Shown piece by piece: positions 8,229-17,012 of a stretch of 64,000 bases of DNA. The stretch lies in assembly GCA_029167225.1 (NCBI GenBank), contig JARFNK010000003.1:310001-374000 (forward strand), read 5' to 3'. The first letter of the stretch is position 1. Every line of letters starts with the position of its first letter. The notes under the pieces were generated by a model, which saw nothing but the letters and a program-made list of their open reading frames with translations, was not told the DNA's origin and searched no databases. The position numbers and the translations under genes were made by a program. This stretch comes from Sphingobium arseniciresistens (GTDB lineage: Bacteria; Pseudomonadota; Alphaproteobacteria; Sphingomonadales; Sphingomonadaceae).

Positions 8229-9509
8229 TTGCCGGAACTGGAATCACTGCCGCTCTATCTGACGGCCAATCCTGCCCGCGTTGTGGTGCGCCCCTTCCAT
8301 CTGGGATGGCAGGCCAATGGCTCTTCGCCGAGCCGCACGCAGCGGATCGCGGAAGCGGTGCTCGCGATGGACGAAGCGCAGGTCGACGTGCAGCTCCACC
8401 ATGTCCTGAAGGATTTCGAGAAGCGGCACTGGCAGACGCGGCGGATTTTCCTGACCCGATTCGAAGAGATCGCCGAGCTTCTGAAACTCGACCGTTCCAC
8501 GCTCAGCATGGCGAGAAAGCAACTGGTCGGCGCCTATTTCTGCCATGAATATAGCTATGCCGCCGCCGCTTTGATGAACCCCAGCGTCGTGCCGCATCCC
8601 GACCAGTCGGGCATGAGCCGGAACTCCTGCCGGATCATCCTGTCGTTGCGGGCGGTGGGCGAGGGGCACATCAGCTCCATTGCCTTTCGCGAAGGCATCA
8701 TTTCTGATGGCGTGCTCGAACTCGCGCCGGAGCCGCCCTTTGCGACGGCTGCCGATGCCCATGGCGCGGAAGACACGGCGCAAAATGGCCCGGTCTCCAT
8801 CTTCCGCCATGAAGACAGCACGCTGTCCGGCACCGTCATCTTCCCGATCACCGCGGCGCAGGCCAACGGCCTTGAAGACCTGCGCCTCGTCAAGTTCGCA
8901 CATGAGGATGGCCGGGAGGAATGGCTGGGCACCTATACCGCCTATAATGGCCGCCAGATCCAGTCGGAGATGATGCGGACCACCGACTTCCGCAAGTTCG
9001 ATCTCGTGCCCATGACCGGCAGTGCCGCGCGCAATAAGGGCATGGCGCTGTTCCCCCGCAAGGTGAACGGGCAATATATGATGATCGGCCGGCAGGACGG
9101 CGAGAACCTGTATCTCATCACGTCGGACAGGCTGACCCATTGGGATGAAGGGCAGCGCTTCCTTACGCCGCGCTACCCATGGGAGCTGGTGCAGATCGGC
9201 AATTGCGGCGCGCCCATCGAAATCGACGAGGGCTGGCTGCTACTGACCCATGGCGTGGGCGCCATGCGCGAATATTCGATCGGCGCGGTGCTGCTGGACA
9301 AGGATGACCCTTCGAAGGTGCTGGCCCGCTGCCGCGAGCCTGTGCTCGCCGCGTCCGAGGGCAATCGCGAAGGCTATGTGCCCAATGTCGTCTACACCTG
9401 CGGCGCACTGCGCCACGGCGACCAGATCTTCATGCCCTATGGCGTGGCGGACAGTTCCGTCGCCTTCGCCTTCGTGCCGATTTCCGACATGCTCGCCAAG
9501 ATGAATTGA
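8229..9509 (+). CDS. GH130 family glycosidase/phosphorylase (second, long form)
   Basis: 426 residues, cytoplasmic. GH130 landmarks are shifted relative to the first copy: VVVRPFHLGW at the N-terminus, GLEDLRLVKF (EDLR 216-219, so Leu replaces the usual Pro of EDPR), NKGMALFPRKVNGQYMMIGR, IGNCGAPIEI at 323-332, THGVG at 340-344 and YGVADSSVAFA near the C-terminus. An extra helical segment (about 40-105) precedes the propeller. It starts at TTG 8229, with GGGAAA about ten bases before; no ATG lies near. It begins 26 bases after the glycosyltransferase stop, so all three genes are probably co-transcribed. The two GH130 copies are clearly different subfamilies and may act on different chain lengths. 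Confidence 0.8.
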   Translation: MPELESLPLYLTANPARVVVRPFHLGWQANGSSPSRTQRIAEAVLAMDEAQVDVQLHHVLKDFEKRHWQTRRIFLTRFEEIAELLKLDRSTLSMARKQLVGAYFCHEYSYAAAALMNPSVVPHPDQSGMSRNSCRIILSLRAVGEGHISSIAFREGIISDGVLELAPEPPFATAADAHGAEDTAQNGPVSIFRHEDSTLSGTVIFPITAAQANGLEDLRLVKFAHEDGREEWLGTYTAYNGRQIQSEMMRTTDFRKFDLVPMTGSAARNKGMALFPRKVNGQYMMIGRQDGENLYLITSDRLTHWDEGQRFLTPRYPWELVQIGNCGAPIEIDEGWLLLTHGVGAMREYSIGAVLLDKDDPSKVLARCREPVLAASEGNREGYVPNVVYTCGALRHGDQIFMPYGVADSSVAFAFVPISDMLAKMN

Positions 9510-9586
9510 CGAATGCAGCGCCGTTGCGTGCTGGGGCCATCAACTGGTCGCTTTGGGACCGTTTCGGAGCGTAATCCTGTGGGCAT

Positions 9587-9600
9587 CATGGTTAACCATG
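9587..9600. promoter_or_regulatory. CtrA-like palindrome CATGGTTAACCATG
   Basis: Perfect 14-bp palindrome containing the half-site TTAACCAT on both strands. This matches the half-site of the alphaproteobacterial cell-cycle regulator CtrA. It lies about 75 bases upstream of the acyltransferase gene, a plausible promoter position. Binding is inferred only. Confidence 0.35.
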
Positions 9601-9673
9601 CCTAAGCTCCACCCAGGCACGAAGATGAAGACGGATTGCGGAGAGATGTCGTCGAGGCGCGCGGACAGAGGGC

Positions 9674-10699
9674 GTGCGTGTGTGGCAGGAGCAGTATGAC
9701 CCCGCTCGCCGGGCGCTGAATGCGAACTCGCAGGCCGTTGCCCCGCCTGCCGGGGGCACATATCTGGTCACGGCCGATCGGCCGGCGCAGCGCCGGGACG
9801 CAGCAACTGGGGCACGCAGCCGCGACCAGTCCATCGAAACGCTCAGGATCATCGCGACCTTCGGCACGGTCGCCTATCATGCCGGCGCGCCGTTTCATGA
9901 ATTCGCCTATTCCAGCCTGATCATCTTCCTGGCGCTGTCGCCGATGGTGGACACACGCTTCAACTGGGGCCGCAGCAGGTCGGTGGAGGCGCTGGCGCTC
10001 GCCCTGCTGCTCCCCTGGGCATTCTGGACACTGCTGTACGGGGCGGTGAATCTGCTCCTTCATCGGCCACTCTTTCCCGAAGGCTCCGGGGCAACCGCGA
10101 TCCTTTACGGCACCAGCCAGCACCTTTGGTTTCTGCCGTTCATGTTCGCGGTTTTGCTGATCCTCAATGTCCTCAAACGACACATCCGGCCGCCCGTTCT
10201 GTTCTGGTTCTGCACCATCGCCACCACGGCCCTGCTCGCCACGGTGTCCTGGTGGCGACCTGTCTCATTCACCTTCCCACTGCCATTTCCGCAGTGGATT
10301 CATGCCGCCCCGGCGGTGTTCGCTGGCGGGGCGCTGGGCCTTGCCGGAAAGATGAGCCGTGGAAGCAGGCTGGTCGCCATGATGCTCGTCATGCTGGGGC
10401 TGACCGTGGCCATGGCGGCATGGCTGCCCGACATCGGCATTCCCTATGCCTGCGGGATCGTCATGATCGCCCTCGTCACCCGCTTCGGTGCGCGCGGGCT
10501 ACCTCCGGCATGGCATGTCCAGCCGCTCGCGAGCTGCATGATGGGGGTTTATCTCAGTCACATGATCCTGCTCAGAGTCTTCGGTGCGATCACGGGACAT
10601 GGCAATTATGTCACCGTCACGCTCGCCTTCGTTACGGGATCGCTGGGGGTCTGGATGGCGCGGCGCTTCCTTCCCGCGAGCAAACTCATCCTGGGATGA
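9674..10699 (+). CDS. Membrane acyltransferase, acyltransferase-3 family
   Basis: 341 residues with about ten hydrophobic helices. The RDQSIETLRIIATFGTVAYHAG segment carries the Arg...His spacing of the acyltransferase-3 family (OafA/ExoZ/WecH-like), which transfers acetyl or other acyl groups to surface polysaccharides, O-antigen or exopolysaccharide from the inner membrane. The C-terminus (MMGVYLSHMILLRVFG) keeps the usual last-helix YLSH motif. The frame begins at GTG 9674, with a second in-frame GTG at 9680; the first 40 residues are poorly conserved in character, so the start is uncertain. It follows the GH130 cassette by 164 bases and may be regulated separately. Confidence 0.8.
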   Translation: MRVWQEQYDPARRALNANSQAVAPPAGGTYLVTADRPAQRRDAATGARSRDQSIETLRIIATFGTVAYHAGAPFHEFAYSSLIIFLALSPMVDTRFNWGRSRSVEALALALLLPWAFWTLLYGAVNLLLHRPLFPEGSGATAILYGTSQHLWFLPFMFAVLLILNVLKRHIRPPVLFWFCTIATTALLATVSWWRPVSFTFPLPFPQWIHAAPAVFAGGALGLAGKMSRGSRLVAMMLVMLGLTVAMAAWLPDIGIPYACGIVMIALVTRFGARGLPPAWHVQPLASCMMGVYLSHMILLRVFGAITGHGNYVTVTLAFVTGSLGVWMARRFLPASKLILG

Positions 10700-10729
10700 A
10701 GGGCTCGCTTTCGCGTAGCCGACAACCGA

Positions 10730-11824
10730 TCAGCCCGGCGCCTTTCCCATGCGGCCAAGAAGCGCCCGTGTTTCGGCCCACAGCGCTTGTGTCAGCGCGG
10801 ATGCGGACAGGGGGCGATGTGCAACCGGAAAAGCCTGCCCGGCCCAGAGCGGCGTGAAATCATCCGAGCCCACGGGTTCGGACGCTGCTCGCAACGGCGC
10901 CAGCGCGCCGCCAGCCAGGGGAAAGGCCGGGGCGGCATGCGATAACGGCCCCTGTTCGCGCATCAGGCGGTTGAGGATGCCCCGCGCCGGACGCCCGGTG
11001 AACAGGTTGGTGATGGCGGTCTCGTCCGCCTGCGCGCTGATCAGGCGCTGGCGATGTATCGCCGTCAATTTCGCTTCCGGGCAATGGAGATAGGCTGTGC
11101 CGATCTGCACTGCCGATGCGCCCAGCGCCAGCGCGGCCACGATGCCGCGCGCGTCGGCGATCCCGCCCGCAGCGATCACTGGCACCTGCACGGCGTCCAC
11201 CACCTGCGGCAGCAGCGCCATCGTGCCGATCTGGCTGGAGACGTCGGTGGTCAGGAACATGCCGCGATGGCCACCCGCTTCCGCGCCCTGGGCGATGATG
11301 GCGTCGCATCCCTGCGCTTCCAGCCACAGGGCCTCCTGTACGGTCGTTGCCGAGGAAATGATTTTCGCGCCGGTCGCCCGCACCCGCGCAAGGAGCGCCG
11401 GGGCGGGCAGGCCGAAGTGGAAACTCACCACTTCCGGCCGCCATTTTTCGACCCGCGCGCAGGACGCCTCGTCAAAGGCGGCGCGATGAGAGGGTTTTAC
11501 CGGCATGTCCGGGTCGAGCCCCAGTGCAATATAATAGGGGCGAAGCCGCTCGCGCCAGGCCGCCTCGCCCGCCGGGTCGAAGGGGGCGGGCGCATGGCAG
11601 AAGAAGTTGAGGTTGACCGGGCACGCCGTTGCCGCGCGGATCTTCGTCAGTTCCGCGTCCACCTGCTCGCCGTCGAGCAGCGCGCAGGGGAGCGAACCGA
11701 GGCCACCCTGCTGCGCGACCGCGATCACCATGCCCGCCAGAACCGGCCCCGCCATGGGCGCGAGGATGATGGGCAGATCGATGCCGAACAATGTCGTGAT
11801 CCGGTCGTCAGGCCAATATGTCAT
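10730..11824 (-). CDS. Nitronate monooxygenase / 2-nitropropane dioxygenase-like flavoprotein
   Basis: 364 residues from the ATG at 11824, which has GGAGG upstream with good spacing; an upstream in-frame ATG lacks one. The FMN TIM-barrel signatures are clear: LPIILAPMAGPVLAGMVIAV at the N-terminus, AVAQQGGLGSLP, CPVNLNFFCHAP, the phosphate site IIAQGAEAGGHRG, then VPVIAAGGIADARGIVAALALGASAVQIGTAYL. The family oxidises alkyl nitronates, and many members also act as enoyl reductase-like flavoproteins, so the true substrate is open. It converges with the acyltransferase gene and appears to be transcribed alone. Confidence 0.88.
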   Translation of the reverse strand: MTYWPDDRITTLFGIDLPIILAPMAGPVLAGMVIAVAQQGGLGSLPCALLDGEQVDAELTKIRAATACPVNLNFFCHAPAPFDPAGEAAWRERLRPYYIALGLDPDMPVKPSHRAAFDEASCARVEKWRPEVVSFHFGLPAPALLARVRATGAKIISSATTVQEALWLEAQGCDAIIAQGAEAGGHRGMFLTTDVSSQIGTMALLPQVVDAVQVPVIAAGGIADARGIVAALALGASAVQIGTAYLHCPEAKLTAIHRQRLISAQADETAITNLFTGRPARGILNRLMREQGPLSHAAPAFPLAGGALAPLRAASEPVGSDDFTPLWAGQAFPVAHRPLSASALTQALWAETRALLGRMGKAPG

Positions 11825-11929
11825 GTCCCGTCCTCCTTGTTCAGGCACGCCCTTTTCGCGAGGGCGACGCCTGCCCTGGTCGCCATATCGGCCTTCGGCG
11901 TGAAAATACCAGTTCGGCGGTCATGAACA

Positions 11930-12242
11930 GGCCGCCCGGTATCTTCGCAGAGAAACATTGGATGACATGATGAACTTCTCAAAAAAATTTGCTATTGATA
12001 TAATTTGTCCGATATTATTTCCAGTATACAAATATTAATAGGGTGATTGATAATACAATCATATATTTATACACATGATCTTGCTGTAATATTTTTGACT
12101 ATGGTGTAATATTGGGTTTATGAAATGAAAATGAAATGATCTATACTTTTATGTGACAATCCTTGTAACAATTTCGTCGCCTACCTCCTGTAGCCGCCCC
12201 GGCAGAGCAACGACTCAATCGTTCACCAAGGGGTTAATACCG
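11930..12242 (+). promoter_or_regulatory. AT-rich leader/promoter region of the TonB receptor gene
   Basis: The stretch from about 11970 to 12170 is strikingly AT-rich with runs such as AAAAAAATTTG, ATATAATTTG and ATATATTTATACACATG, in sharp contrast with the GC-rich surroundings. It contains several potential -10 elements but no single convincing promoter pair. No ORF in it looks coding. It precedes the receptor gene at 12243 and probably holds its promoter and a nucleoid-protein-responsive control region. Confidence 0.5.
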
Positions 12243-14639
12243 ATGCGACATTCTTCCCTCCGCCTGCAGCTGCTGATCGGCAGCGCATTCCTTGCGGGCC
12301 TGTCCACGCCGGCCTTCGCCGATGATACGCCGCAGGCGCCCGCGGCGACCGCGCCCGCAGCGGAAGTGGCCGGGGACGATTCCGGGCTTGGCGACATCGT
12401 CGTCACCGCCACCAAGCGCGAGACCAACCTTCAGAAGACCCCGATCTCCATGAACGTGGTGAGCACCCAGGCGCTGGCCGACCGCCATGTGCAGAGCGTG
12501 ATCGACCTTGCCGATGGCGCCGTGCCATCGCTGCGCGTCGCGACGTTCGAAGCGCGCCAGTCCGCGCTCACCATCGGCATTCGCGGCATCGTGCCGCTCG
12601 ACGCCAACCAGCCGGCCCGCGAGCAGGGCGTGGGCGTTTATATCGACGGCGTCTATCTCGGCCGCCAGCATGGCCTCAACGCGGCGCTGTTCGACATCGA
12701 CCGTGTCGAAGTGCTCAAGGGTCCGCAGGGCACGCTGTTCGGCCGCAATACCGAAGGCGGCGCGCTCAGCCTCGTCACGAAGGCGCCCACTGGCGTGTTC
12801 GGTGGCCGTATCTCCGGCGGCGTCGGCAACTATGGCAGCTACACCGGCCAGGTGCATCTGGACCTGCCGGAATATCAGAACATCGCGGTCAAGATCGATG
12901 GCGTCGTCCAGCATCAGGGGCCGACCACCAAGAACCCGCTCGCGGGCCAGGCCGGCTTCAACCAGTATCACCGCTATGGCGGCCGCGTCGCCGCGCGCTG
13001 GACACCGGCACCGAATTTCACGGCGGACTTCGCATTCGACAAGAGCCGCGACGAGAACACGCCCTTCTACAGCCAGCTGATTAACTACAACCCCAACGGC
13101 CTGCCGGTCGCCACGCTGGCGCAGATCGCCGCTGCCGGCAACAAGGTGCCCACGGGCATGATCGCGCCGCTGCCGTCGGTCGTTCAGGTCCAGCCCGACC
13201 GCGCCTCCAGCGCCGATGTCGGTGTGCCGCAGCAGGTGAGCGTGGACAAGACCAAGGGCTTCGCCTCGACCCTGAAGTGGGGCTTCGCACCCGACGCCGA
13301 GCTGCGCTCGATCACCGCATGGCGCACCGTGAGCGACGATCAGTGGGACAATTCGGGCGGCGCGCATCGTACGCCGGCCTTCCTGCCCAACACCGCCTTC
13401 AGCCGCTACAGCCTGTCGACGCTGGACCAGCGCCAGTTCAGCCAGGAACTGCAGCTCGTCGGCAGCCTGCCGCAGGTCGACTATGTCTTCGGCCTCTATT
13501 ATTTCAACGAGCGCGCCAATGATGCCGCCCGCACGCCCAACAGCAACAAGTGGAATGCCGACGGCACCGGCTACACCATCGCCGACATCGCGACCTTCGC
13601 CACGGCGACGGTGGCACGCGCCAGCATCGCCTATTCCAAGAGCTATGCCGCCTATGGCCAGGCGACCTACACGCCCGCCGGTCTGGACAGCGTCCACCTG
13701 ACCGCCGGTGGCCGCTATACCCATGACGAGAAGGACGGCACGCTCTTCACCGTCAACGGCGCGGCGACCAACTTCACCTTCGACCAGAAGAACAACCGCT
13801 TCGACCCGATGGTGACGCTGGCCTGGGACGCAGGCGACAACGCCCATCTCTACGCCAAATATGCGACCGGCTACCGCGCCGGCGGCGCCAGCTCGCGCTC
13901 GCTGACCTATCGCTCGTTCGCGCCGGAAACGGTCAAGTCCTATGAAATCGGCGCCAAGACCGAGTTCCTGGACAAGAAGGTGCGCCTGAACGTGGCCGCC
14001 TACATCATGGACCGCAGCAACAGCCAGGTCGACTTCAACTTCTTCGTGCCGCAGTCCAACGGCACCATCCGCAACACGCTGGAGACGGTGAACGCGGCGG
14101 GCACCACCAAGATCCGCGGCGTCGAGGCGGACCTGACGGTCAGCCCGGTGGAAGGCCTGACGCTGGGCGCTTCCTATGCCTATACCTACACCAAGATCCC
14201 GCCGGCCGAAAACACCGTGCAGGAACAGCTGAACCAGCAGATCAACCCGGCAAACACCGCTGCGGTGTTCCAGGACGTGTTCATCGTCTTCACGCCGCGT
14301 CATGCCGCATCGGGTACGATCGACTATGCGCTGCCGGTCGGCGGCGGCGACAGCACTGTCCGCCTCCACCTGGACGGCAACTACTCCTCGTCGGCCTATA
14401 CCTTCGACAATGAAAGCGTGAAGGCTGACCCCAGCTTCATCGTCAATGGTCGCCTCTCGCTGGCGGACATCACGATGAGCGACGCCGGGCAGAAGTTCAC
14501 TGTCGCGCTGTGGGCGCGCAACCTGTTCAACGAATCGCACATCTATCGCCGGTCGAATGCCAACCGCGCGGTGCTGGGCGATTATGCGAACTTCAATGCG
14601 CCGCGCACCTATGGCGTGGAACTGAGCACGAAGTTCTGA
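12243..14639 (+). CDS. TonB-dependent outer membrane receptor
   Basis: 798 residues from ATG 12243, preceded by AAGGGG. Signal peptide MRHSSLRLQLLIGSAFLAGL...AFA, then a TonB-box-like stretch DIVVTATKRETNLQKTPISM, a plug domain (GVGVYIDGVYLGRQHGLN, DIDRVEVLKGPQGTLFGRNTEGGALSLVTKAP) and a 22-strand-type barrel ending in the aromatic strand GVELSTKF. The plug and barrel features are those of sphingomonad TonB receptors that import siderophores, glycans or aromatic-compound derivatives; no ligand is predictable. The AT-rich leader suggests regulated expression. It converges with a two-component operon at 14713-16815. Confidence 0.93.
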   Translation: MRHSSLRLQLLIGSAFLAGLSTPAFADDTPQAPAATAPAAEVAGDDSGLGDIVVTATKRETNLQKTPISMNVVSTQALADRHVQSVIDLADGAVPSLRVATFEARQSALTIGIRGIVPLDANQPAREQGVGVYIDGVYLGRQHGLNAALFDIDRVEVLKGPQGTLFGRNTEGGALSLVTKAPTGVFGGRISGGVGNYGSYTGQVHLDLPEYQNIAVKIDGVVQHQGPTTKNPLAGQAGFNQYHRYGGRVAARWTPAPNFTADFAFDKSRDENTPFYSQLINYNPNGLPVATLAQIAAAGNKVPTGMIAPLPSVVQVQPDRASSADVGVPQQVSVDKTKGFASTLKWGFAPDAELRSITAWRTVSDDQWDNSGGAHRTPAFLPNTAFSRYSLSTLDQRQFSQELQLVGSLPQVDYVFGLYYFNERANDAARTPNSNKWNADGTGYTIADIATFATATVARASIAYSKSYAAYGQATYTPAGLDSVHLTAGGRYTHDEKDGTLFTVNGAATNFTFDQKNNRFDPMVTLAWDAGDNAHLYAKYATGYRAGGASSRSLTYRSFAPETVKSYEIGAKTEFLDKKVRLNVAAYIMDRSNSQVDFNFFVPQSNGTIRNTLETVNAAGTTKIRGVEADLTVSPVEGLTLGASYAYTYTKIPPAENTVQEQLNQQINPANTAAVFQDVFIVFTPRHAASGTIDYALPVGGGDSTVRLHLDGNYSSSAYTFDNESVKADPSFIVNGRLSLADITMSDAGQKFTVALWARNLFNESHIYRRSNANRAVLGDYANFNAPRTYGVELSTKF

Positions 14640-14661
14640 TCGCTTCGTCCTGAAGAACTGG

Positions 14662-14696
14662 AAGGGCCGGGCCATCACGCGATGGGCCGGCCCTTT
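14662..14696. terminator. Intrinsic-type terminator between convergent genes
   Basis: A 14-bp stem, AAGGGCCGG plus GCCAT at 14662-14675 against 14682-14695, has one G-G mismatch and a short loop (14676-14681), followed by TCCGTTTTG on the plus strand. It sits 22 bases after the receptor stop and probably ends its transcript; the minus-strand kinase ends just beyond. Confidence 0.75.
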
Positions 14697-14712
14697 CCGT
14701 TTTGCAGCAAGG

Positions 14713-16053
14713 TCAGCGGAGCGGGAAGGCGATGGCGACGCGAAGCCCCGGCATCGCGTCCTCCAGCGCCATCGTCCCGCGATGCAGCCGCACGATCGCG
14801 TCGGCCAGCGGCAGGCCCAGGCCATGGCCGGGGCTCGATCGCGCCGCCTCGCCGACACGGCCGAAGCGGGTGAGGGCTCTGGCCCGCGCCTCTTGCGCGA
14901 TGCCGGGGCCATTGTCGCTAACGGTCAGCAAGGCGTGGTCCGCCGTATTGCGCAGGCGCAGGATGATGTGCGAGCCGGGCGGGGTGTGGTTCAGGCCGTT
15001 CTCGATCAGGTTGACCAGCAACTGGCTGAGCAGTTGCGGATCGCCCCGAATCTGCGTGGTCTGCGAGGCTTCTACGGAGATCTCCTGGTCCCTCTCCGTC
15101 GCGACGGGCTCCAGCATCGTGGCAATGTCGCGGCACAGGCCAGCGAGATCGACCTGCGTGAAGCCCGCGCGCCGCGCGCCGCCCTCGATCTCGGCGATCC
15201 GCAGCAAGGCCCCGAACATGGCGAGCAGCTGATTGGCCTCCGACAGCGCGCCGTCCAGATCGTCACGCAGTGCGTCTGCCTCGGGCCGGGCGGCGAGCAG
15301 GCCCAGCCGCTGGTGCAGCCGTGTCAGCGGTGTGCGCAGTTCATGGGCGATGTCGTTGGACACATTGCTGATCTGGCCCATCAGCGCATTGATGCGATCG
15401 ATCATGCGGTTGAAGGCGCGGGCCTGCTGGTCGAAGGCGCTGCCCGATCCGTCCAGCGGCACGCGGCTGCGCATATCGCCATCGATGATCGCCTCCACCG
15501 TCTGCCGCATGGCGACGATCCGCCGCCGGATCGTCTGCGCGAACACCAATGTCGCGATCAGGACGACCGCGATGATCGACCCGAAACCGACCAGGTAGAT
15601 GCGAATCCGGGCGGGGTTATAATGATCGAACGGCTCCGTCTCCGCGACGATGGTCAACCGCAGGCCACCGCCGATGTCGCGCACCAGCACCCGGCCGGTA
15701 CTCAGCCCCTCGATGCCATCCTTGCGATAGAGCGGCGAGAAGCCGACCGGCAGGGGGCGCCCGATGACGATATTGCCGGCGATCTTCCGGCCGTTCCTGT
15801 CGGTCAGCACGACACCGAGGTCGCCGGTGTCGCGCGTGCGCGAGAATCGGTCGATGCGGTCGACCAGCTGCGTCATGTCGAACCGGGCGCCGCTGGCGAC
15901 AAGATCGTAGCTTTCCTCCGCGATCCGCTGGTCGACGAGGCGGTCGATGGTCCTGTGCGTGGCGATGTAGATCCCGACGCCGGTAATCGTCGTGACCGCC
16001 AGGAAGGCCAGCAGGAACGCGGCGGTCAACGCGCGCAGGGATCGCAATCTCAT
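14713..16053 (-). CDS. Sensor histidine kinase
   Basis: 446 residues. TM1 about 8-30, periplasmic sensor 33-150, TM2 about 152-172, HAMP about 173-225, HisKA with His237 in SNDIAHELRTPLTRL, HATPase with N-box near 348-355 (NLIENGLNH), G1 DNGPGI at 380-385 and G2 GHGLGLPLA at 409-417. The architecture matches EnvZ/CpxA-type kinases. It follows its regulator on the same strand with an 18-base gap and is convergent with the TonB receptor gene, whose expression it might control, although nothing in the sequence proves that. Confidence 0.93.
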   Translation of the reverse strand: MRLRSLRALTAAFLLAFLAVTTITGVGIYIATHRTIDRLVDQRIAEESYDLVASGARFDMTQLVDRIDRFSRTRDTGDLGVVLTDRNGRKIAGNIVIGRPLPVGFSPLYRKDGIEGLSTGRVLVRDIGGGLRLTIVAETEPFDHYNPARIRIYLVGFGSIIAVVLIATLVFAQTIRRRIVAMRQTVEAIIDGDMRSRVPLDGSGSAFDQQARAFNRMIDRINALMGQISNVSNDIAHELRTPLTRLHQRLGLLAARPEADALRDDLDGALSEANQLLAMFGALLRIAEIEGGARRAGFTQVDLAGLCRDIATMLEPVATERDQEISVEASQTTQIRGDPQLLSQLLVNLIENGLNHTPPGSHIILRLRNTADHALLTVSDNGPGIAQEARARALTRFGRVGEAARSSPGHGLGLPLADAIVRLHRGTMALEDAMPGLRVAIAFPLR

Positions 16054-16071
16054 GGGCGTGCCGAGCCGGCC

Positions 16072-16815
16072 TCAGTCACGCAGCCGGTATCCAATGCCGC
16101 GAATGGTGATGATCGGATCGTCGCCATGCTCGGTCAACTTCATGCGTAGGCGCCGGATATAGGCCTCGACGATGTTGGTGGTCGGCTCGAAATCATATTG
16201 CCACACCCGCTCCAGCAGCATCGGCCGGGTCAGCACTGTGCCGGCATTGCGCACGAATTCCGTCAGCAGGCGGAACTCGATATTGGGCAGTTCCATCGGC
16301 TGGCCGGCCCGCCAGGCGCGGAATTTCGCCGGGCTCACCAGAATGTCGCCGGCGCGCAGCGTGTCACCGGCGTCACTGTCCCAGTTGCGGGCACGATGCA
16401 GGGCGTGCAGCCGGGCGTTGAGTTCATTGGGGTCGACCGGCTTGACCAGATAGTCGTCCGCGCCCGCATTCAGCCCGTCCACCTTGTTGCTCGACTGGCC
16501 GAGCGCGGTCAGCATCAGGATGGGCACCGTCACCCCCGCCTGCCGCATGCGCTGCAGCAGCGCGATGCCGTCCATGACCGGCAGGATGCGGTCGAGAATG
16601 ACAAGGTCGAACGCCTGGTTGACGACCTGCTCCAATGCCGCCCGTCCGTCACCCACGATCGTCGCCCTGTGCCCGAACAGCGCGAGTTGCCGGGCGAGAA
16701 GATCGGCCAGCGCCTGGTCGTCCTCGACGATCAGCAGGTTGAAGCTAGGCGCTCTGGGCGTTTCGGGGGAAGAGGAGTCATCGACATCGGTCGGTCGGGA
16801 TGGCGCGGCAAGCAT
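16072..16815 (-). CDS. Response regulator, OmpR family
   Basis: 247 residues. Receiver domain about 26-140 with acidic pocket E31-D32-D33, phospho-acceptor Asp75 (LVILDRILPVMDG), Thr103 and Lys125 (DDYLVKP). The winged-helix DNA-binding domain spans about 147-247 and ends TNIVEAYIRRLRMKLTEHGDDP...TIRGIGYRLRD. A 25-residue Ser/Pro-rich N-terminal extension precedes the receiver, so the start might be internal. First gene of the regulator-kinase operon; divergent from the HAD phosphatase gene. Confidence 0.93.
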   Translation of the reverse strand: MLAAPSRPTDVDDSSSPETPRAPSFNLLIVEDDQALADLLARQLALFGHRATIVGDGRAALEQVVNQAFDLVILDRILPVMDGIALLQRMRQAGVTVPILMLTALGQSSNKVDGLNAGADDYLVKPVDPNELNARLHALHRARNWDSDAGDTLRAGDILVSPAKFRAWRAGQPMELPNIEFRLLTEFVRNAGTVLTRPMLLERVWQYDFEPTTNIVEAYIRRLRMKLTEHGDDPIITIRGIGYRLRD

Positions 16816-17012
16816 GGGTCAAGCCTTCGAAAGGAGGCGCATGGCCGGGTCGGCCGGACGCGCAACATAGCCCACAAGCGGCACTGCGTCACGCGTCGAC
16901 GCGCATGATAGGACGCGGCAGGAGGCGAATTGGAACAATGGCGGATGCATCTGTGCTGTCTCGTATTGCAATCGCTATCCTTGCCTTGCCTTCCTACATT
17001 AAGGGCATGGAT

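Noticed and set aside
12234..14912. Very long minus-strand open frame across the TonB receptor gene
   Set aside because: It mirrors the receptor's codons (high-GC third positions leave the opposite strand open), has an Arg/Gly/Ala/His-rich composition with no fold-like pattern, and runs over the terminator.
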